A stretch of DNA of 64,000 nt, taken from Ignelater luminosus (lineage: Eukaryota > Arthropoda > Insecta > Coleoptera > Elateridae). The notes below the pieces were generated by a model. It ran no database searches. It was not told the origin of the DNA and worked only from the letters and a program-made list of their open reading frames with translations. Below, in pieces: positions 1 to 13,064 of this stretch; position 1 is the stretch's first letter; every line of letters begins with the position of its first letter. The position numbers and the translations under genes were made by a program. The DNA is taken from positions 322,903 through 386,902 of the forward strand of contig VTPC01089980.1 of assembly GCA_011009095.1 (NCBI GenBank), in the 5' to 3' direction.

Positions 1-856
1 AAAGCATCATCATGCCGTTTTCTTTTTGGGGACCAGGTATAATGTACAATAAAGGAATATAATATATACAAGTGTGAACACTCTAACCTCAGGCCTCGGC
101 TTAAAAAATCGTTGGGCTTTTTGGGCTTACGTCCGGTTAATCGAGCCGTTCGATGTTGTCGGGGCTGTTGAACTGTTGGACTTCTCATGCCTGTCTGACC
201 GTTCGGGTCTTCGGATCTTTCGGGCTTCTCGAGCCTGTTCGAGCTTTTCTGTTGGGCCTATGGGCCGATCAAGAAATTACCGGTTTTTTTTCGGTCCGCA
301 TTAAGTTTGTCCACAGTCGGGCTGGGCTTGGAAATTTCGGCCCGTGGTGGGCTCTAGCAGATAGTACCTCTCCGCACACTCATACGGCAGTACTTAAATA
401 TTCTTAGGGCAGTTTTAATTAGAATTCCATTCTAAAATTTGAGTGGCACATAGAAAATACATTTGAGAATATAGTGGGATTTTTTCAGATTGTTAGACAA
501 TCGGGTTAATGCCCTAACTTACAATTCAAGAAAACAATCCTCCAAAACACAAAGGTTTTTTTTTAATTAATTGTATTATGGTATGTATAATGTAAACGAT
601 CTCTTTTAAGCTTGAAAATAATCCAAGGTGGAAGTTTTTCTGTTGTGTAATAAAGGAAGAACAAACGCTTTTATACTAAAGGATACACAAATTCTCCAAA
701 ACTTATATTCAAAATAAAATAAAAAATATTGACATTTCACCCAAACAAGAAGAATACGTGTCTCTTCTTTTGATTACTACAACATGTAAAAGAAGATTTG
801 GGCATTTACGAAAACTTGATGACTGATGACTATTCGATTTCACGTGAAATGGCTTA
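1..856. other. SPAG17 intron, left part, with a GC-rich patch
   Basis: This stretch lies inside or beyond the first visible intron of the SPAG17 gene, which is transcribed leftwards. Bases about 90-400 are clearly richer in G and C than their surroundings and carry many short GGGCTT / CGGGC direct repeats, which suggests an old transposon fragment. The open frames there (76 and 84 codons) overlap in different phases and resemble no protein I know. I see no further SPAG17 exon with confidence. Confidence 0.35.
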
Positions 857-1033
857 TACAGGGACATCATCAAATAGGAGGAAGCCACGTGACCACTAAT
901 TTAAAAGTGGTGCGAAATTTTACCTTTCAACGTTGGCTATACTTCCTCATGAGTACATTTCTAACCTAAAATTACATCGGCGTGCGTACGTTCCGTGGTC
1001 ACGTGGCTTCCTCCTATTTATGATGTCCCTGTA
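857..1033. mobile_element. Short MITE with about 40-bp inverted ends and TA flanks
   Basis: A 173-bp palindromic element lies between two TA dinucleotides (857-858 and 1032-1033). Its left end reads CAGGGACATCAT and continues through GGAGGAAGCCACGTGACCAC. The right end is the reverse complement of this with one or two differences. There is no coding capacity. The TA duplication and CAGGG end fit a non-autonomous Tc1/mariner-type element. It sits in the SPAG17 intron. Confidence 0.75.
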
Positions 1034-1499
1034 TAAGGCGCCAGCAAGATCTGAATTCCCATGAAAACTAGATACTCTACAGAAACATGGGGCCTACTTA
1101 GAAATTAATTCAAAGTAAAAGATAGAATATGCTCTGAGCTTTTGACTGATAAAAGAGAAAGCTGCAGTTATTGAATCTGTTCAAATGGGCCTCTGGCCGA
1201 GATAACCCTTTAAAGACCTTTGGCCAATTAGCTTATTTCATCTATTCTATTCTAGAATTTAGGTAGGATATTGTTTAACTTTGCTTACTTGTAATCAGTG
1301 ACAGAAAGATCTTTTTGAAATAAAACTGACGCCTTGTATTTTGTAAATGGAACACATTGGACATAGTTAAGTTTAATTTCAACTCCGAAGTTTTCTGTAT
1401 GAATACTTTCTTTTATTTCAGAGACACCATGTATCCTAACTTTTTATATTTTATATTACTATAATACTATGTAAAAAGAGTAATAAATGCACTTCTTAC

Positions 1500-4047
1500 C
1501 TTTAGCAACGTTTTTATCTTTTCCACTTTTCTTGTCAACTTGTTGAGGTTTTTCTTCTGTTTTTTTCAGTTCTTGTATTGCTTTCCATTTAATTGAGCCT
1601 CTTTGAACAAAATCATCGTCTTTAAAAATCAAATCAGGATAAAAGGTTTTTTTAAGTTTACATTCTTCTTGAAGAGCATCAGAATATTTTTTATTGAATC
1701 TCTCTATGTATTTTTCTTCTTCTTTTTTTAACCATTGCGATTCAACATGTATAACATATCTACAGAATTCCCTGACTGTACTAATAGGTGTACGTAAACT
1801 TTGATCCCATTTTGTAATGTTTATACCAAACTCATCAACACAATTATGGTAACGTAACAATATACTATCATCAAAGCTGCAATATTTATGATCTAGACAT
1901 AAATAATCGTTTTGAGCTTTATAAAGTTCTTGAAGAGTACTTAAGACTGGCAAAATTTCGTACCACCTATATGCCATAATATTCTTGGCTTCATAAAGAT
2001 TTGGTTTATTTAGATATTGGACGTAAGGAATTGTTATTTCTAAATCTTCTTCAGCATCTTCTAATCTTTCAATTTTAAATTGCAACGGAATATCAGATTT
2101 TAATACTATTGGTGTTTTTGTATAATTCTTCTTGGGAAACAATGATTGCAGACTGCATAAATTATTGTCGCAATTATGCCTGCAACAACCAAGGGAGCTA
2201 AAAAAAATCGAATGGATAGTGTATTCTAATTCTTTCATGGGAAGTTCAAGATAATCAGCTATGTATTGTAAATTATAAATTTTATTTAAAACTTTTTGCT
2301 GTATGTTTTCATCATATGGGTATCCTTTCCATAATAGAACAGGTGTGGACTGTACTAATTTTTCTATATTTATATCTAATAATCTTGATGTCATTCTACC
2401 ATATGAATTAGCCATTACTTCAAGTTCACTATTTTCTTGAACTAGAAATATCTTATTTGTGATTTTTAGATTCATCTTAGGACTATAACCATATTGTTCA
2501 TTCTCTGTGTTGTCTTCTTTAATAAAGGAGTGAATATTCAAGTTCTTGTATAAAATATCTGCAATTTGTCCTTTAATTCCATGATACAGCTCAGAATCTA
2601 GTTTTAAAAAGCTATTTGCATTAGATGTTGAAGGTTTTTTATCAGGAACATTATCTCCAGAAATGGTTGATGATGAAGTATCAAGAATAATCTGAGGAGG
2701 ATCAGGTACTCTTTTACAAATCTCTTCAACTAAAGCATAGACAATTGTAAATACGTTTGTACAGTCTGGTGGAATCGTATTCATAAGGTTATTATATAAC
2801 TTGAAATGACTTGAACTGACTTGAATGGGCTTTGATTCTACTGGACAAATTTTTAAATTCCTTACATAATTTATATGTTGCCTTCTTACATCTGGTGATT
2901 TTAGTATTTCAGTTCCAATATGAGAAAATATGCTTAGACAATGTTTATCATCATTGCTTCTATTATCTTCATATGCATATTCCGGCAAACAAACTGTCAT
3001 ATGAAAACTGTCATTTAAATATTCCGGACATTCATCATCACTTTCTAAATATTCATAGATTTTTTTCCAAAAATTGAAAATTGCTTTAGATTCTTCTGTT
3101 GAACCATCAGGATTTTCTTCAACTAAATAAGGTTTCCAAGATAAATCTGATTTACAACTCTTTTCATCATCTTCAGATTCACTATCTGATTCGACACGTT
3201 GTAGACAAATACATGACCGTGATGCTATCTTTTTAATTCTGGGTGATGGCTTAATCAACTCTATAATCCCAACAATCTTTATACCATTTTTACAAAGTTC
3301 CTCAATAACATTAAAGTCATAAAAACCAACAATAACAATGAATAAATGTTTCTGTTCAATATCTACATTATCATTTACAACTAAATGATTTCTATTGATT
3401 CTTACCAATCTTGATGTATTTTTAAATTTTAATTCATTATTGGAATCGCATATATCATAGACCTTTTCTAGCACTTTATCTCCTTTTTTTGCGTTTTTCT
3501 TGTCTGCCCCCTTTGATTCTTTTCCACCTTTGCTTTTGGCATGTTTTCCCTTACCCACAGTTACAGTTTGTTCCACTAATGCAGCACATTCGTTTTCATT
3601 ATCTCTAGTTTCCATAACTTTTCTTTGTACTATTGCAACATCTTGGTTAATTGTAAATGCAATTTGAAGTTTTATTAAGTTTGCTAATAGAGAAGAAGGG
3701 AGGCTTTGATTATTCCTTGAATATGGTATAGCTTCTTGAGCTAAATGGCTATACAAGACATCAGTAGTTACTTTACTGGTAGTATCACGAGAAAATTTGC
3801 TAATGTTTGTTATAATATCTTCAGGAGTAATGAGTTTTATTACGGCTGTAGGATCTATTTTTCCACCTTTTTTAAATTTTTCTATAGCTGTAGAGCATGA
3901 TTCGCTACTCTCCGCCATATAAAAAACATCACATGTTCTATTTTTATGAATATTGTATATATTTAATGAATGAAGTTGCTTGTCTTTCCAGCTGTTGGTA
4001 AATTTTATTGAAGTACGTTCTACTGATTTTTCTACTTTGGGAGGCAT
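1500..4047 (-). CDS. SPAG17: SPAG17 (PF6) homologue, N-terminal coding exon, 3' end beyond window
   Basis: SPAG17/PF6 is a large scaffold of the C1a projection of the central microtubule pair in motile cilia and sperm flagella. This exon encodes 849 complete codons. A Lys-rich low-complexity linker (residues about 165-192) is followed by the family's hydrophobic block around residues 235-265 (HLFIVIVGFYDFNVIEELC), an acidic stretch near 287-297, and later segments whose order matches vertebrate SPAG17. The start at 4047 is well supported: an in-frame TGA lies five codons upstream, directly after a strong acceptor (tttcttttcag near 4066-4080), so the 5' UTR contains an intron. The exon should end at 1500 with donor G|GTAAGA; the frame read on to a stop at 1459 is intronic. 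The usual protein exceeds 2000 residues, so more than half lies off the left edge. Confidence 0.85.
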
Positions 4048-4569
4048 CTTTGATGTTATTCACTGCTGAAAAGAAACAGATAGTTTAGAAAAGGACACTA
4101 CAGGAAAACATTTATTTTTTAATACTTGCACATTCTATCTTCCAGGGGGTGGTGATTCTAGACCGACAATTAGTTTTTCAGAATGACCCCCGGGGGCATT
4201 AAAAGAAAATGTGTTTGGTTTCATTATTAGTTACTTTACAATTTTTTCTTTGCCATCCTCCCCCTCCCCTCAAATGTAGAAAAAAAATTTGTCATTTGAA
4301 GCAGATTTTTGGGCACTGAACAGGATACAATCAAAATGAATATTTCTTTTTTTAATTTAGCACAAGAAAATCAAGAGATTCTGTGGCTTGATGCTTTTAC
4401 ATTGTACAGTAATACAAAATTGTTTGCATACGAGGGTCGGTTTTCTGATCTAGTGTAGTTTCAATTTTCAACCATAACAAAAGTGCCTCAAAACAAAGTG
4501 TGAAAGTTCTAAAATGAGACTTCTCAATGAATATCCGTAATATCTGACCAAAATAGTCTACTTTCCAAT
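4048..4569. other. Region upstream of the SPAG17 start exon
   Basis: Immediately upstream of the SPAG17 start codon (minus strand) is a 3' splice site, so this stretch is SPAG17 5'-UTR intron and possibly promoter. No coding exon is visible on either strand. The first exon of the rightward synaptogyrin gene was looked for here and not found. Confidence 0.4.
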
Positions 4570-5702
4570 GGATTCCGCTAGGCTAGGTCAAATAAGCTAC
4601 ATGATCTCTTCACATTGTTTCGAGTTTTTTTTGTTAATAATCTGTGAACGATAAGCTATTTTGTTTTGCTATCTCTGAAGTTGTAGCTCACGTCAAAAGG
4701 AATAACTCTGCTAAACATAGTAATTCAAAATACTTATACTTTGGGTTTCAGAAATGATCTCAATGTGCATTATGATGGATTCGAAAATGGCAAAAGTTTC
4801 CTGTAATCAAGTGCTCACCTATTTAGGGACCACTAGGGACAACCAGCCTATCTACTCATTCACACTTGACCAAATTTTGATCAATAGACGATAGCAAAAC
4901 GAGCTTTTATCTTTCCAGGTTTGGTCACTAGAAGTCATGGAAAATTAACCCAAATTCAATTCTAAAAATCTTTCTTGATAACGAAAAGAGATAAGCGAGT
5001 TGCGTTTGCAAATTTGTAAATAAATAGGAAACCGCCATACATGTTTTCCATCCAAGAGTTTTCCGGCGAAAAAACTATAGAACATTCTAGCCATTTTGGG
5101 AAAACGGCTAGAAATATCGAATATTCACCGATCGAAACAAAATTGGTATAGGCGCAGTTTGATCCGCTTGTGTTTTTTCACTTCCGCCCGACAATTAGGG
5201 AGATATGTGTTTTTTCGACATATCTTCGGAACGAAACGTCCTATCGAGATGGGACTTTGGTTTTGTGAATGATGCTTAATGACTCGACATATGAGCCCGA
5301 TACGGAGCTCTTCAATTATTTTTCCGTCAAAATATTACGAAAAATCTTTGTAGTTGGCCGTAGCCGCGGTCTTTTGCAAAACATCTCTTATCAGATATCT
5401 TGAAGTATCTGCTACAAAAAAGCTTTTGATTGTACCCCAAAAACGACCAACTTCATTGTTGAATTTCTAAAAAACCGGAGAAGCTTGACCGTTTCAAAAC
5501 AATTGAAGGTAGCGTGATAAAATGGTGCGTACCTTTACTAATAACATTTGACGCCTTGAACATGAATCAAAAAAAAATTCGAAAGTTGATCGTTCACGAG
5601 TTGTAGATGAAAAACACCTCAAAACAATGTGAAGAAATCATGCAACTTGAATTACGAACTTTAAGAAAAAAACCCTTATTTGACCTAATCTAGCAGAATC
5701 CC
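4570..5702. mobile_element. Non-autonomous DNA element of about 1.1 kb with imperfect inverted ends
   Basis: The left end reads GGATTCCGCTAGGCTAGGTC then AAATAAG. The right end, reverse-complemented, reads GGATTCTGCTAGATTAGGTC then AAATAAG. Similarity between the arms continues for over 100 bp, including a shared block around 'cttcacattgttt'. No transposase can be read between them. The target duplication is not clear, so the superfamily is unknown. Confidence 0.55.
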
Positions 5703-8225
5703 TTGGGGAGCAGGCTGGACAGATATTATCGATTTTAGTTGAGAAATCTTTTATCAGAATAATAGGAATTTGGAAAGATCGTTCGGCTAAATCTTTGAAA
5801 ATTTTTAAAATTTTCATTTTAGAAGGGCCTACCTGATTCGTCTGTCTCAGTTCTGTCTGGAGTCTTGAAAAGAATGTTACTTAGTTGAAAGGCATAAGAA
5901 AGAAAAGTTTGGAATATACTGATCTAGACTAGAAATTTAATAAACAACACTGATAAAACAATTCTAATTACCAATTAGTGATTAACAAGCATTTGGCGCC
6001 TACGTGACTTAAGATACTTGCCCTACTTTCTGTTTTGCAATGATTAATATACCTTCCTGCCTTATCTCTTCCTTTACAAAGCATCTGCTCTTTGTTCTTT
6101 ATTATATGTCTGTGTTCTGTTCTGATTTCTTTTAAAACTGTCCAGGCCTTATGCCTTAGATTAGTATTTTCATCATTGTTTGCTTTGTCTGTTTGTGCCT
6201 TTCCATGCTTTTCTTCCAAAAGGAATATTCTCTTTTGTTATCTGACCACCACTTTACCTGTACACACTTTCCTCTCTTCAAATGTTCCTATCCATTGCCA
6301 CATTTCATCTTGCATATGTATTGATGAACTCTTGTGTCCAAAACCTTGGGCACTGCTTGATATTTATTTGGTCTTCTGAGATATCTTGAGAGTAAGGGCT
6401 ATGCTCAAATACTGAATATATAAAATGATTTCATATTTAAACATATGTTCTTCGACTACCCTATCCATGCAGAGCGAACGCGGTGAAACCTAGCGGTGAA
6501 AATGAACAAAATCGATTGGGACCTATGGATAGGCCTAGCAATGTGGAACCAGGGGCGCTGTCGTTTAGAGTCTCCCAAAGAATGTTTCGTCCCAGGTAGT
6601 TTCAAATTTGAGCCCATAGGCGTCCATGCCCCCTCATCTTCGCAAAACCCCCACTCTGATTGGGAGAATCGGAGATATCGAAACGGCATTGAGTACATCG
6701 ACCGAGTGTCTTCTTCACCTGCGTCTGCTCCCGTTCGAACCAATTTCGCCCCTATTACGATTCGGCCGCTAGAAGGCGCGACAGGTTAAACCAAAGAGGA
6801 TTTCTAGCTCAAAGCCTACAAGGGCTGCGGGAGTCTAGTTTTTACCGATTGACGCAACTTCGCAACCACTATGGTGGATAGGAGAGAAAGTCCGGTGAAA
6901 AACCAAGAAATTCAAAAACCTCCCGAAAAACCGTTCGGGGAATCTGCGAATTTCGCAACCCCCGCACAGTCCGGATAGTCTGATCAACATAATATGCGAG
7001 ACTTATGTTCTGGAAGTGCTTATCTATGTACCTACTTGAGAAAGCCTGACTTGATTCGATTAACTCCACACTTTCTTTCTTCATGGCTTGCTGAGATGTT
7101 CACTTAAAAAAATCTGTAACTCTGTTAAATATAATCCGATCAAACTGGGATTTTTCTAGACTAAAAAGCATCAGAACAAGCTTAGGTGGGTACCACTGGG
7201 GTCCCCCGTTCTTGGGGTCGATTAGAACAAAAAGACGCACTTTGCCTTCCTTTGAATCTTTTTGACGCAGTTATCCAAGTTCCCAGAGAAACGTTGTTGT
7301 AACACTTTGATGCGCCGTAAAATGGGAAACAAAAAAGGTTCAATGCACTTTTTTCATACCAGGTCATTTTCTAGGTCGAAAACGCAAATAACTGAAAACA
7401 GTGCAAATACGGCCCTGGAATAGACATCCTTTAAGGTAGAAAGACGAATCTTTTGCAATAACTGTACTTTTTAATTAGCAAATTGCGAATTTTTCCAAAA
7501 GACCTTTGAAACGTAGGGGGAGGGTGTGCCGTTCCCCTTCTATTCCTTTTAGCGCCGTTATTTTTCAGTGATTAATGCCGAAAGATCTTCGGAAATTTTA
7601 AAATTTCTTGTGAATTCGTTATTTTTGGTTTTTCGTCATTCGTGTTAAAAAGGTACGTTTCATCGACTAGAAACCTTAATCATCGTAAAGAGAAGATAAC
7701 AACACATAAAAAGTGTAATACGCTCTTTTCTCGAGAAAACACTGCCTGTACTTGAAAATCGAATTTGATATAACGTAGAAAAATTAGTACCAATAGGCAT
7801 GCGGTCGGGTGGTCCATGAAAGTGGTGCGGGAAGATATCTTGAGCTCTCATTACTCACCATAAATGTAATGTTAATAAACTAAATAATTAGAATTAATTC
7901 GGTAAGAGTTTCTTAATGAACATTTAATTTTTGAAAAAATGCATGTTCTCTGGTTTTTCTGTTTTAACATGGGAGTGATTTTCGTTTAAAAAGAGACTCC
8001 TGATTGCAATGCATCAAATCGAGTTGAGAGTTCAAATTATATTCTAGTGAAGAATTTCCAGTTATTTTATAGGATAACAGAGACAAAAGTAGGGGAGTTC
8101 ATACCCATAGGCGTGCGGTCGGATGATGGATAAAAGCGTTACGGATAGATATCTCGCGCTCTCGAATATTTATTCTTGTGGTGAGGGCTATACCAAGAGT
8201 TATCGCAGGCATAGCACGGAGGTAA
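5703..8225. other. Repeat-like intergenic DNA, no supported gene
   Basis: No exon with convincing splice sites or homology is visible. Bases about 6440-6870 form a GC-rich island with overlapping open frames on both strands (95-97 codons) of no recognisable family, probably a repeat fragment. Two direct repeat copies about 65 bp long lie at 7787-7850 and 8101-8163. They share 'ccaatag/cccatag', 'gcggtcgg' and 'agatatct..gcgctctc', and are probably the ends of related mobile elements. Confidence 0.35.
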
Positions 8226-8227
8226 TA

Positions 8228-9102
8228 CAGTGTGTCCACATTTCGATGCTCACTATTGGGATCTCGGAAATTGTAAGAGATACGAAATCCGTTAAATTAG
8301 AAAGAATTTGCCTATTTTGCTACTTATGCTTTTGTTTTTTCAAAAAAGTTCACGGCTTACTAGATATTTGCTAAAAACGAAATTATTTTATTTTTTTTAA
8401 AGTGAAATATCTCAGGAACGAGCAAAGATAGAAAAGAACAGCAAAGAGGGTGTTTTAGAGAATTTATTCCGAAACAAAAAATTATTTTCGCAATTGCCTT
8501 TTGTTTTGCTTCGGCAGTGAAACGTAAATCCAAATATTTTCTAATGGAACGCCTACTTGATTTCCATATTACTGAACTGCACGCCTTAAATGCTTTTCAG
8601 TGATACATGGTTTGACATAGCTATTCTTTTGTTCTACCGAGTTATGAAGCGAAAATCATTTTTCATCATTGTGTGCCATGACATCTAACACACAAAGTCG
8701 TGGAGTTTTATCAAAGAAATTCATTTGTTATGCAAAAATTGCTAAAACAAAATAAATACGCTTTTATAGGGCATTAGCTGCTTATTTGATGCTATCTGTG
8801 AATGCTCAGTCTTTTGTGTTGTTTTAGCAATTGTTACATAACAAATGTAATTTATCTGACAAAAATCAATGATTTTCATATGTTTAAAGTCATAGCACAC
8901 TAAGTGGGAAATGCTTTTTATTTAAAAAAATAAGATAATTTTGTTTTTAGCAAATATCTAGTAAGTCGTGAACTTTTTTGAAAAAACAAAAGCATACATA
9001 AACTGATCTCCAAAATAGCCAAATCTTTTCTAATTTAACCGACTTCGTATCTCTTACAATTTCCGAGATCCCAATAGTGAGCATCGAAATGTGGACACTC
9101 TG
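8228..9102 (+). mobile_element. Long-TIR non-autonomous element, family A copy 1
   Basis: An 875-bp element flanked by TA (8226-8227, 9103-9104). Both ends begin CAGTGTGTCC / CAGAGTGTCC, followed by 'acatttcgatgctcactatt'. The inverted arms stay similar for about 180 bp. The interior holds a second inverted pair around 'aattgctaaaacaaa', so the whole element can fold. No transposase is encoded. Two more copies lie at 30591-31485 (opposite orientation) and 42722-43623 (same orientation). Confidence 0.8.
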
Positions 9103-9326
9103 TATAGGTCGACTGGCGAGTTTTGTTGATAACTTCTTGTTTGAGGATTGGATGCATAAGTAATCAAAATTTGCATGTTTTGTATAAACTGTGGGCTATA
9201 GTTTAGTATGTGAATTGTTAGAATCAAACATTTGCATTTTACAATGGAAACAGTCGTTCTCATAGTTTGATTTTAATCTAGTCCAGTAGTGGATGAGTAA
9301 CAAAATTGATTATTTTAAAAAATTTT

Positions 9327-9406
9327 ACCATTACAGGCGGGACTTGAACCTACATTTCTCCATGTCATGCCTTAAACGTAAACCTAGGTAACTAGACCAT
9401 GATGGT
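9327..9406 (-). ncRNA. tRNA-like sequence with A and B boxes (pseudo-tRNA or SINE head)
   Basis: On the minus strand this 80-bp stretch has a fair Pol III A box (TGGTCTAGTTA) and an exact-looking B box (GGTTCAAGTCC, plus-strand 9340-9350). The first seven bases ACCATCA pair with the last seven of GTAATGGT except for one position. The anticodon region is about six bases too long and the T stem has a mismatch or a 3-base insertion. I therefore read it as a decayed tRNA or a tRNA-derived SINE remnant, not a working tRNA. No anticodon is assigned. It lies just upstream of the first visible synaptogyrin exon. Confidence 0.4.
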
Positions 9407-9537
9407 ACCTACTAGTTAATATGTAAAATCCACCAAATGGCCCAAATGTCAATATAAACTCAAAATGATGATAATTAAAATTATTTAAAAATCTAGTATT
9501 TATACCTGTTGCTAATTATTTTTTTTCTTTCTTACAG

Positions 9538-10307
9538 TTATTTGCAATAATTGTCTTTGGTTGTATATCATCACAAGGATGGCTATACAATAGTAAAACA
9601 AGTAGAGAAGAATGTTTATATAACAAAGACAGTAATGCCTGTAATTATGGTGTAGGAATTGCTGTAATAGCATTTTTGGCAAGCATGGGTTTTTTGGCTG
9701 GTGAATACCTATTCGAACAAATGTCTTCTGTTAAAACACGTAAACATTATGTCCTGGCAGATCTCGGATTCTCAGGTAATTTAATAAAATCAAGAAATCT
9801 TCCATTTTTTAATTAATCTTTATCAATTTGAAAGGCTTCTGGTCGTTCTTGTATTTTGTTGGATTTTGGTACCTTGCAAGCCAGTGGGGTAAATCAGATT
9901 CTCCACCAGGTGGTTATGGAGTAAACAACGTTCAAGCTGCCATTGCCTTCTCATTTTTCTCGATCTTCACTTGGGTAAGAGAATTATTTTCATGTTTACA
10001 AACTGTTGAATTTACTTTTTCGTTTTAGGCTGGCTGTGCATTTTTTGCATTCCAACGTTTTCGACAAGGCTCAGATGCTGCATTTGCTCCTAGTTATGAA
10101 GCAGACACATCTTTGCCAACTTCTTATCCGTCATATCCTGGTGGTCCAGAAACAGATCAACATTATCAAGAGCCACCATTTGCTGCAGGACCCAATCAAA
10201 GAGGTATGTAATAATTATATTTAATTGCATTTAAAGAAATTAGAATTAATACATTTTTCTTTATGTTATGTGCAGCTCCTGGAGATTTTTCAGCACCTGC
10301 ATACTAA
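9538..10307 (+). CDS. Syngr: Synaptogyrin, exons 2 to last (first exon not found)
   Basis: Synaptogyrins are four-span MARVEL-domain proteins of synaptic and other small vesicles. Four exons join in frame: 9538-9775, 9835-9974, 10029-10203 and 10276-10307 (194 codons before TAA). The junctions have good sites: acceptor cttacag, donors CAG|GTAATT, TGG|GTAAGA and AGAG|GTATGT. Exon 1 shown here gives TM1 (LFAIIVFGCISSQGWLYNS), the loop with two cysteines, TM2 and the family block SSVKTRKHYVLADLGFS. The next exon gives TM3 and IAFSFFSIFTW, then TM4 AGCAFFAFQRFRQGSDAAF, then a Tyr/Pro-rich cytoplasmic tail ending SAPAY. The missing start exon (about 30-35 residues with the usual GGAFDP-type motif) should lie upstream in phase 0. 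I could not find it between 4100 and 9537. Confidence 0.9.
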
Positions 10308-13064
10308 TAGGACCTAAATATTTGAACATAGCTGCCATATAATGTCTAGGTACGTTCAATGGTATTTAAAACCCGTGTACTTAGAAGATTTATTCCTTAA
10401 ATTCCACTTGATTGTGTTATATTAATGCGTGTTAATATTTATTTCTTATGTTATAACTTGTACATATAGTTTTTTAATGATTTTTTTATTAAGTTTTTTT
10501 CTTAAGAGATTTTGAATTTTATTTAAAGCTTATTTTTTGTGATTTACTGTTTGATGAGATGAATGATGATAATAATAATAGTAATAAATAATATATAGTA
10601 TATAGACTTGTAGCGAAATATAAATATTATTGATGTACAGATATACAGAAAGCAAAGAACGTTTTTGTGTAATTTAATTTACGTAAACAGCAGAATCTCC
10701 TTTTTTTACTGGAATGTTGCACATAATAGACTGTATTCTATATCCTTGATAGAGATTAAAAACATTTATTATAATTACCTTTAAATTAATGCGGATGTCT
10801 CATCACAATAATTATGATGATGAATTATTCAATCACATCCTTAGATAATTGTGCATAATGTAATAAAAAATTTATCACATTTATGATTATGATGGAAACT
10901 TAAAGAGAATTGTTAACCCTTACTGACATATCACAACTAACAACTAACTTGCTATAAAATATATAAGAATGAGAAACCCCCCAAATACAAAATATTTGCA
11001 AATTAAGTTCAAATTAAATTCCAAAAATAAGTTTTTGCTTTTATATTTGGTTTATTTAATAATTAATTTCTGATCAGATTCCCAAATAATACAGCATGAT
11101 CCCAATAATCAATTCACATGTAGCTACATGGTGCTTACAAAAAATGTGGAAGAATCTGAACTAACATTAGTACCATGACTCGTTAGTCTAGACTAAGTGG
11201 TCTAAATTCAAGCCAAGTAAATCTTCGAAACAGAAGTTTTACTGATTTCGTGTCCACCTCTATAGTGGTGTCTGCTAAAACCTGCACAACTTGAGCATAG
11301 TAAAAGATTTTCTTTCTTGTATGTATGAATCTTACCAAGAGTCATATGGGTGAGCCTTCTGACTTAGTACTACCATAGTATTATTAATAGATATTTGGAC
11401 GCATGAAATACTGAAGGTGGGTCTTTCTATTATTATTTGAGTTTCTAACAGTGAAATATTTGCTATAAAAACTCGATTTTTATTGTGATGAGTCATCCAC
11501 ACAAGCAACCATTATTTGGAAAATGTAAGTAATAAATAAACAGAATTGTACAATATAAAAGTATTAGATTATATTCCTGGCTCATAAAAGAGTGTTAAGA
11601 AGGCGATATTATTAATTTACCATTTCAATTGTGTATTATTTTTATCTTTTTTAATCTCAAACATAATACTGTATTTTCCCTTTCTTTAATTTAATTACCA
11701 AATAAGAGTATTTCTAAATGTGGTAGGACAAATACATTTTACGTATATTATATAATATAGTTAATTAATGATAATAGTATTTAATGCTTGAATATCAAAG
11801 TACAGAAAGGACAGCTGTATTGGGTACATTTTAAACAGTAATAAGCGATTAGTACAACTTTTTCGTACAATTATCGCGTTATTATGAGAAACAAAGATGT
11901 TTGTTAATAAAACTATTCTAGTTGCGTGTAATTTTTTCCACAAAAAACGTAACTTTTTCGGCAAAGCACAATTTGTGTAGTAGTTTTCACTTATTAAAAT
12001 TAGGAAAATATTTTATAATTTTCGCTTTAATAATAAAGGGAAAGAAAAGTTTTTTGTGGGAGTATTTTAAATAACTAAAATTTAAATATATCATAGGATA
12101 TATCGTAAATTTAAAATAATTATAAATTTTTGAAATTTAGCATTATAATAATGTTAAAATGAAAGGTTCATACCATTTTTGTTGGAATTATTGATGAAAT
12201 TTTTGCTACTTACAAAACGTATATCTAATGTATTTTATATCAATACAACATAATATGTATTTATTATAAGGATGGATTATTGGACATTTTCTATGAATTT
12301 TGCTGTTATACAGAAAATCATACTTTTGGTAAATTGATTAGCAACTGTCTCTGTGAAATGTCCGACATGAATACAAAGCCATTCATCATCTTGGATTTTG
12401 AGAATATTGAAACAATATCAAAGGATATTTTTTACTTTGTTGTTTACAAGGAGCAAATTATTACATTTATATATATAACTGTATCTATGTACTTAAGATT
12501 TGATTGGAGCCATTTTAAGTAACAGTGCAGGATGTACACGCCACATGGGGAGTGGTCTCAAAGGGGTGGCAAATATTCTTCAAAACAAAATTGGCCCTAG
12601 ATCATCAACAATAATTGATATTTGAAAAATAGAAAAGGACAGCGAATATAGTCTTGCACACAGACAGCTTTTTCCCTAGGAACGACACTTAATTTGATTA
12701 ATTTTAAGAATCTACATCAGAAAAAGTAGTAGACATTAATAAATCACAATCGATGTGTTGTATTCCTTAGACTGCTTTCTTGAAGGTATCATCTTAACAA
12801 AATAATATTGTGACCAAGCAGCATCTAAGACAGTCAGGGGTGTCATTATATGTAGGTGTGCCAACATCAACCATCGATAAAAAATATAAAATCTCACTGA
12901 GATAAAAATCATGACATTGATTTTCTTTATAACTAGGGCACACCTAAAAATCTTGCACACAGGCAGCCAAGCTCTTAGCAATGCTGTTGAAAACAGTCTG
13001 GAATGGATTAAGAGATTCACTATTACAGCAAGATCAAATGCAAATATTTGAGTCTTATAATACA
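10308..13064 (+). other. AT-rich region after synaptogyrin, probable 3' UTR
   Basis: No coding exon is visible. The stretch is AT-rich. It has a candidate polyadenylation signal AATAAA at 10583-10588, inside a (GAT/AAT)n tract, and others further on. It could be a long 3' UTR, as is common for neuronal genes, but the end cannot be fixed from sequence. Small open frames such as 12280-12522 and 12736-13065 (minus) resemble no family. Confidence 0.35.

Noticed and set aside
8228-9102. CRISPR-like or satellite array because of repeated blocks
   Set aside because: The repeats are inverted arms of a single transposable element with TA flanks, not evenly spaced direct repeats.
9327-9406. Functional tRNA gene
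   Set aside because: The anticodon arm is about six bases too long and the T stem is imperfect, so only a tRNA-like remnant is reported.
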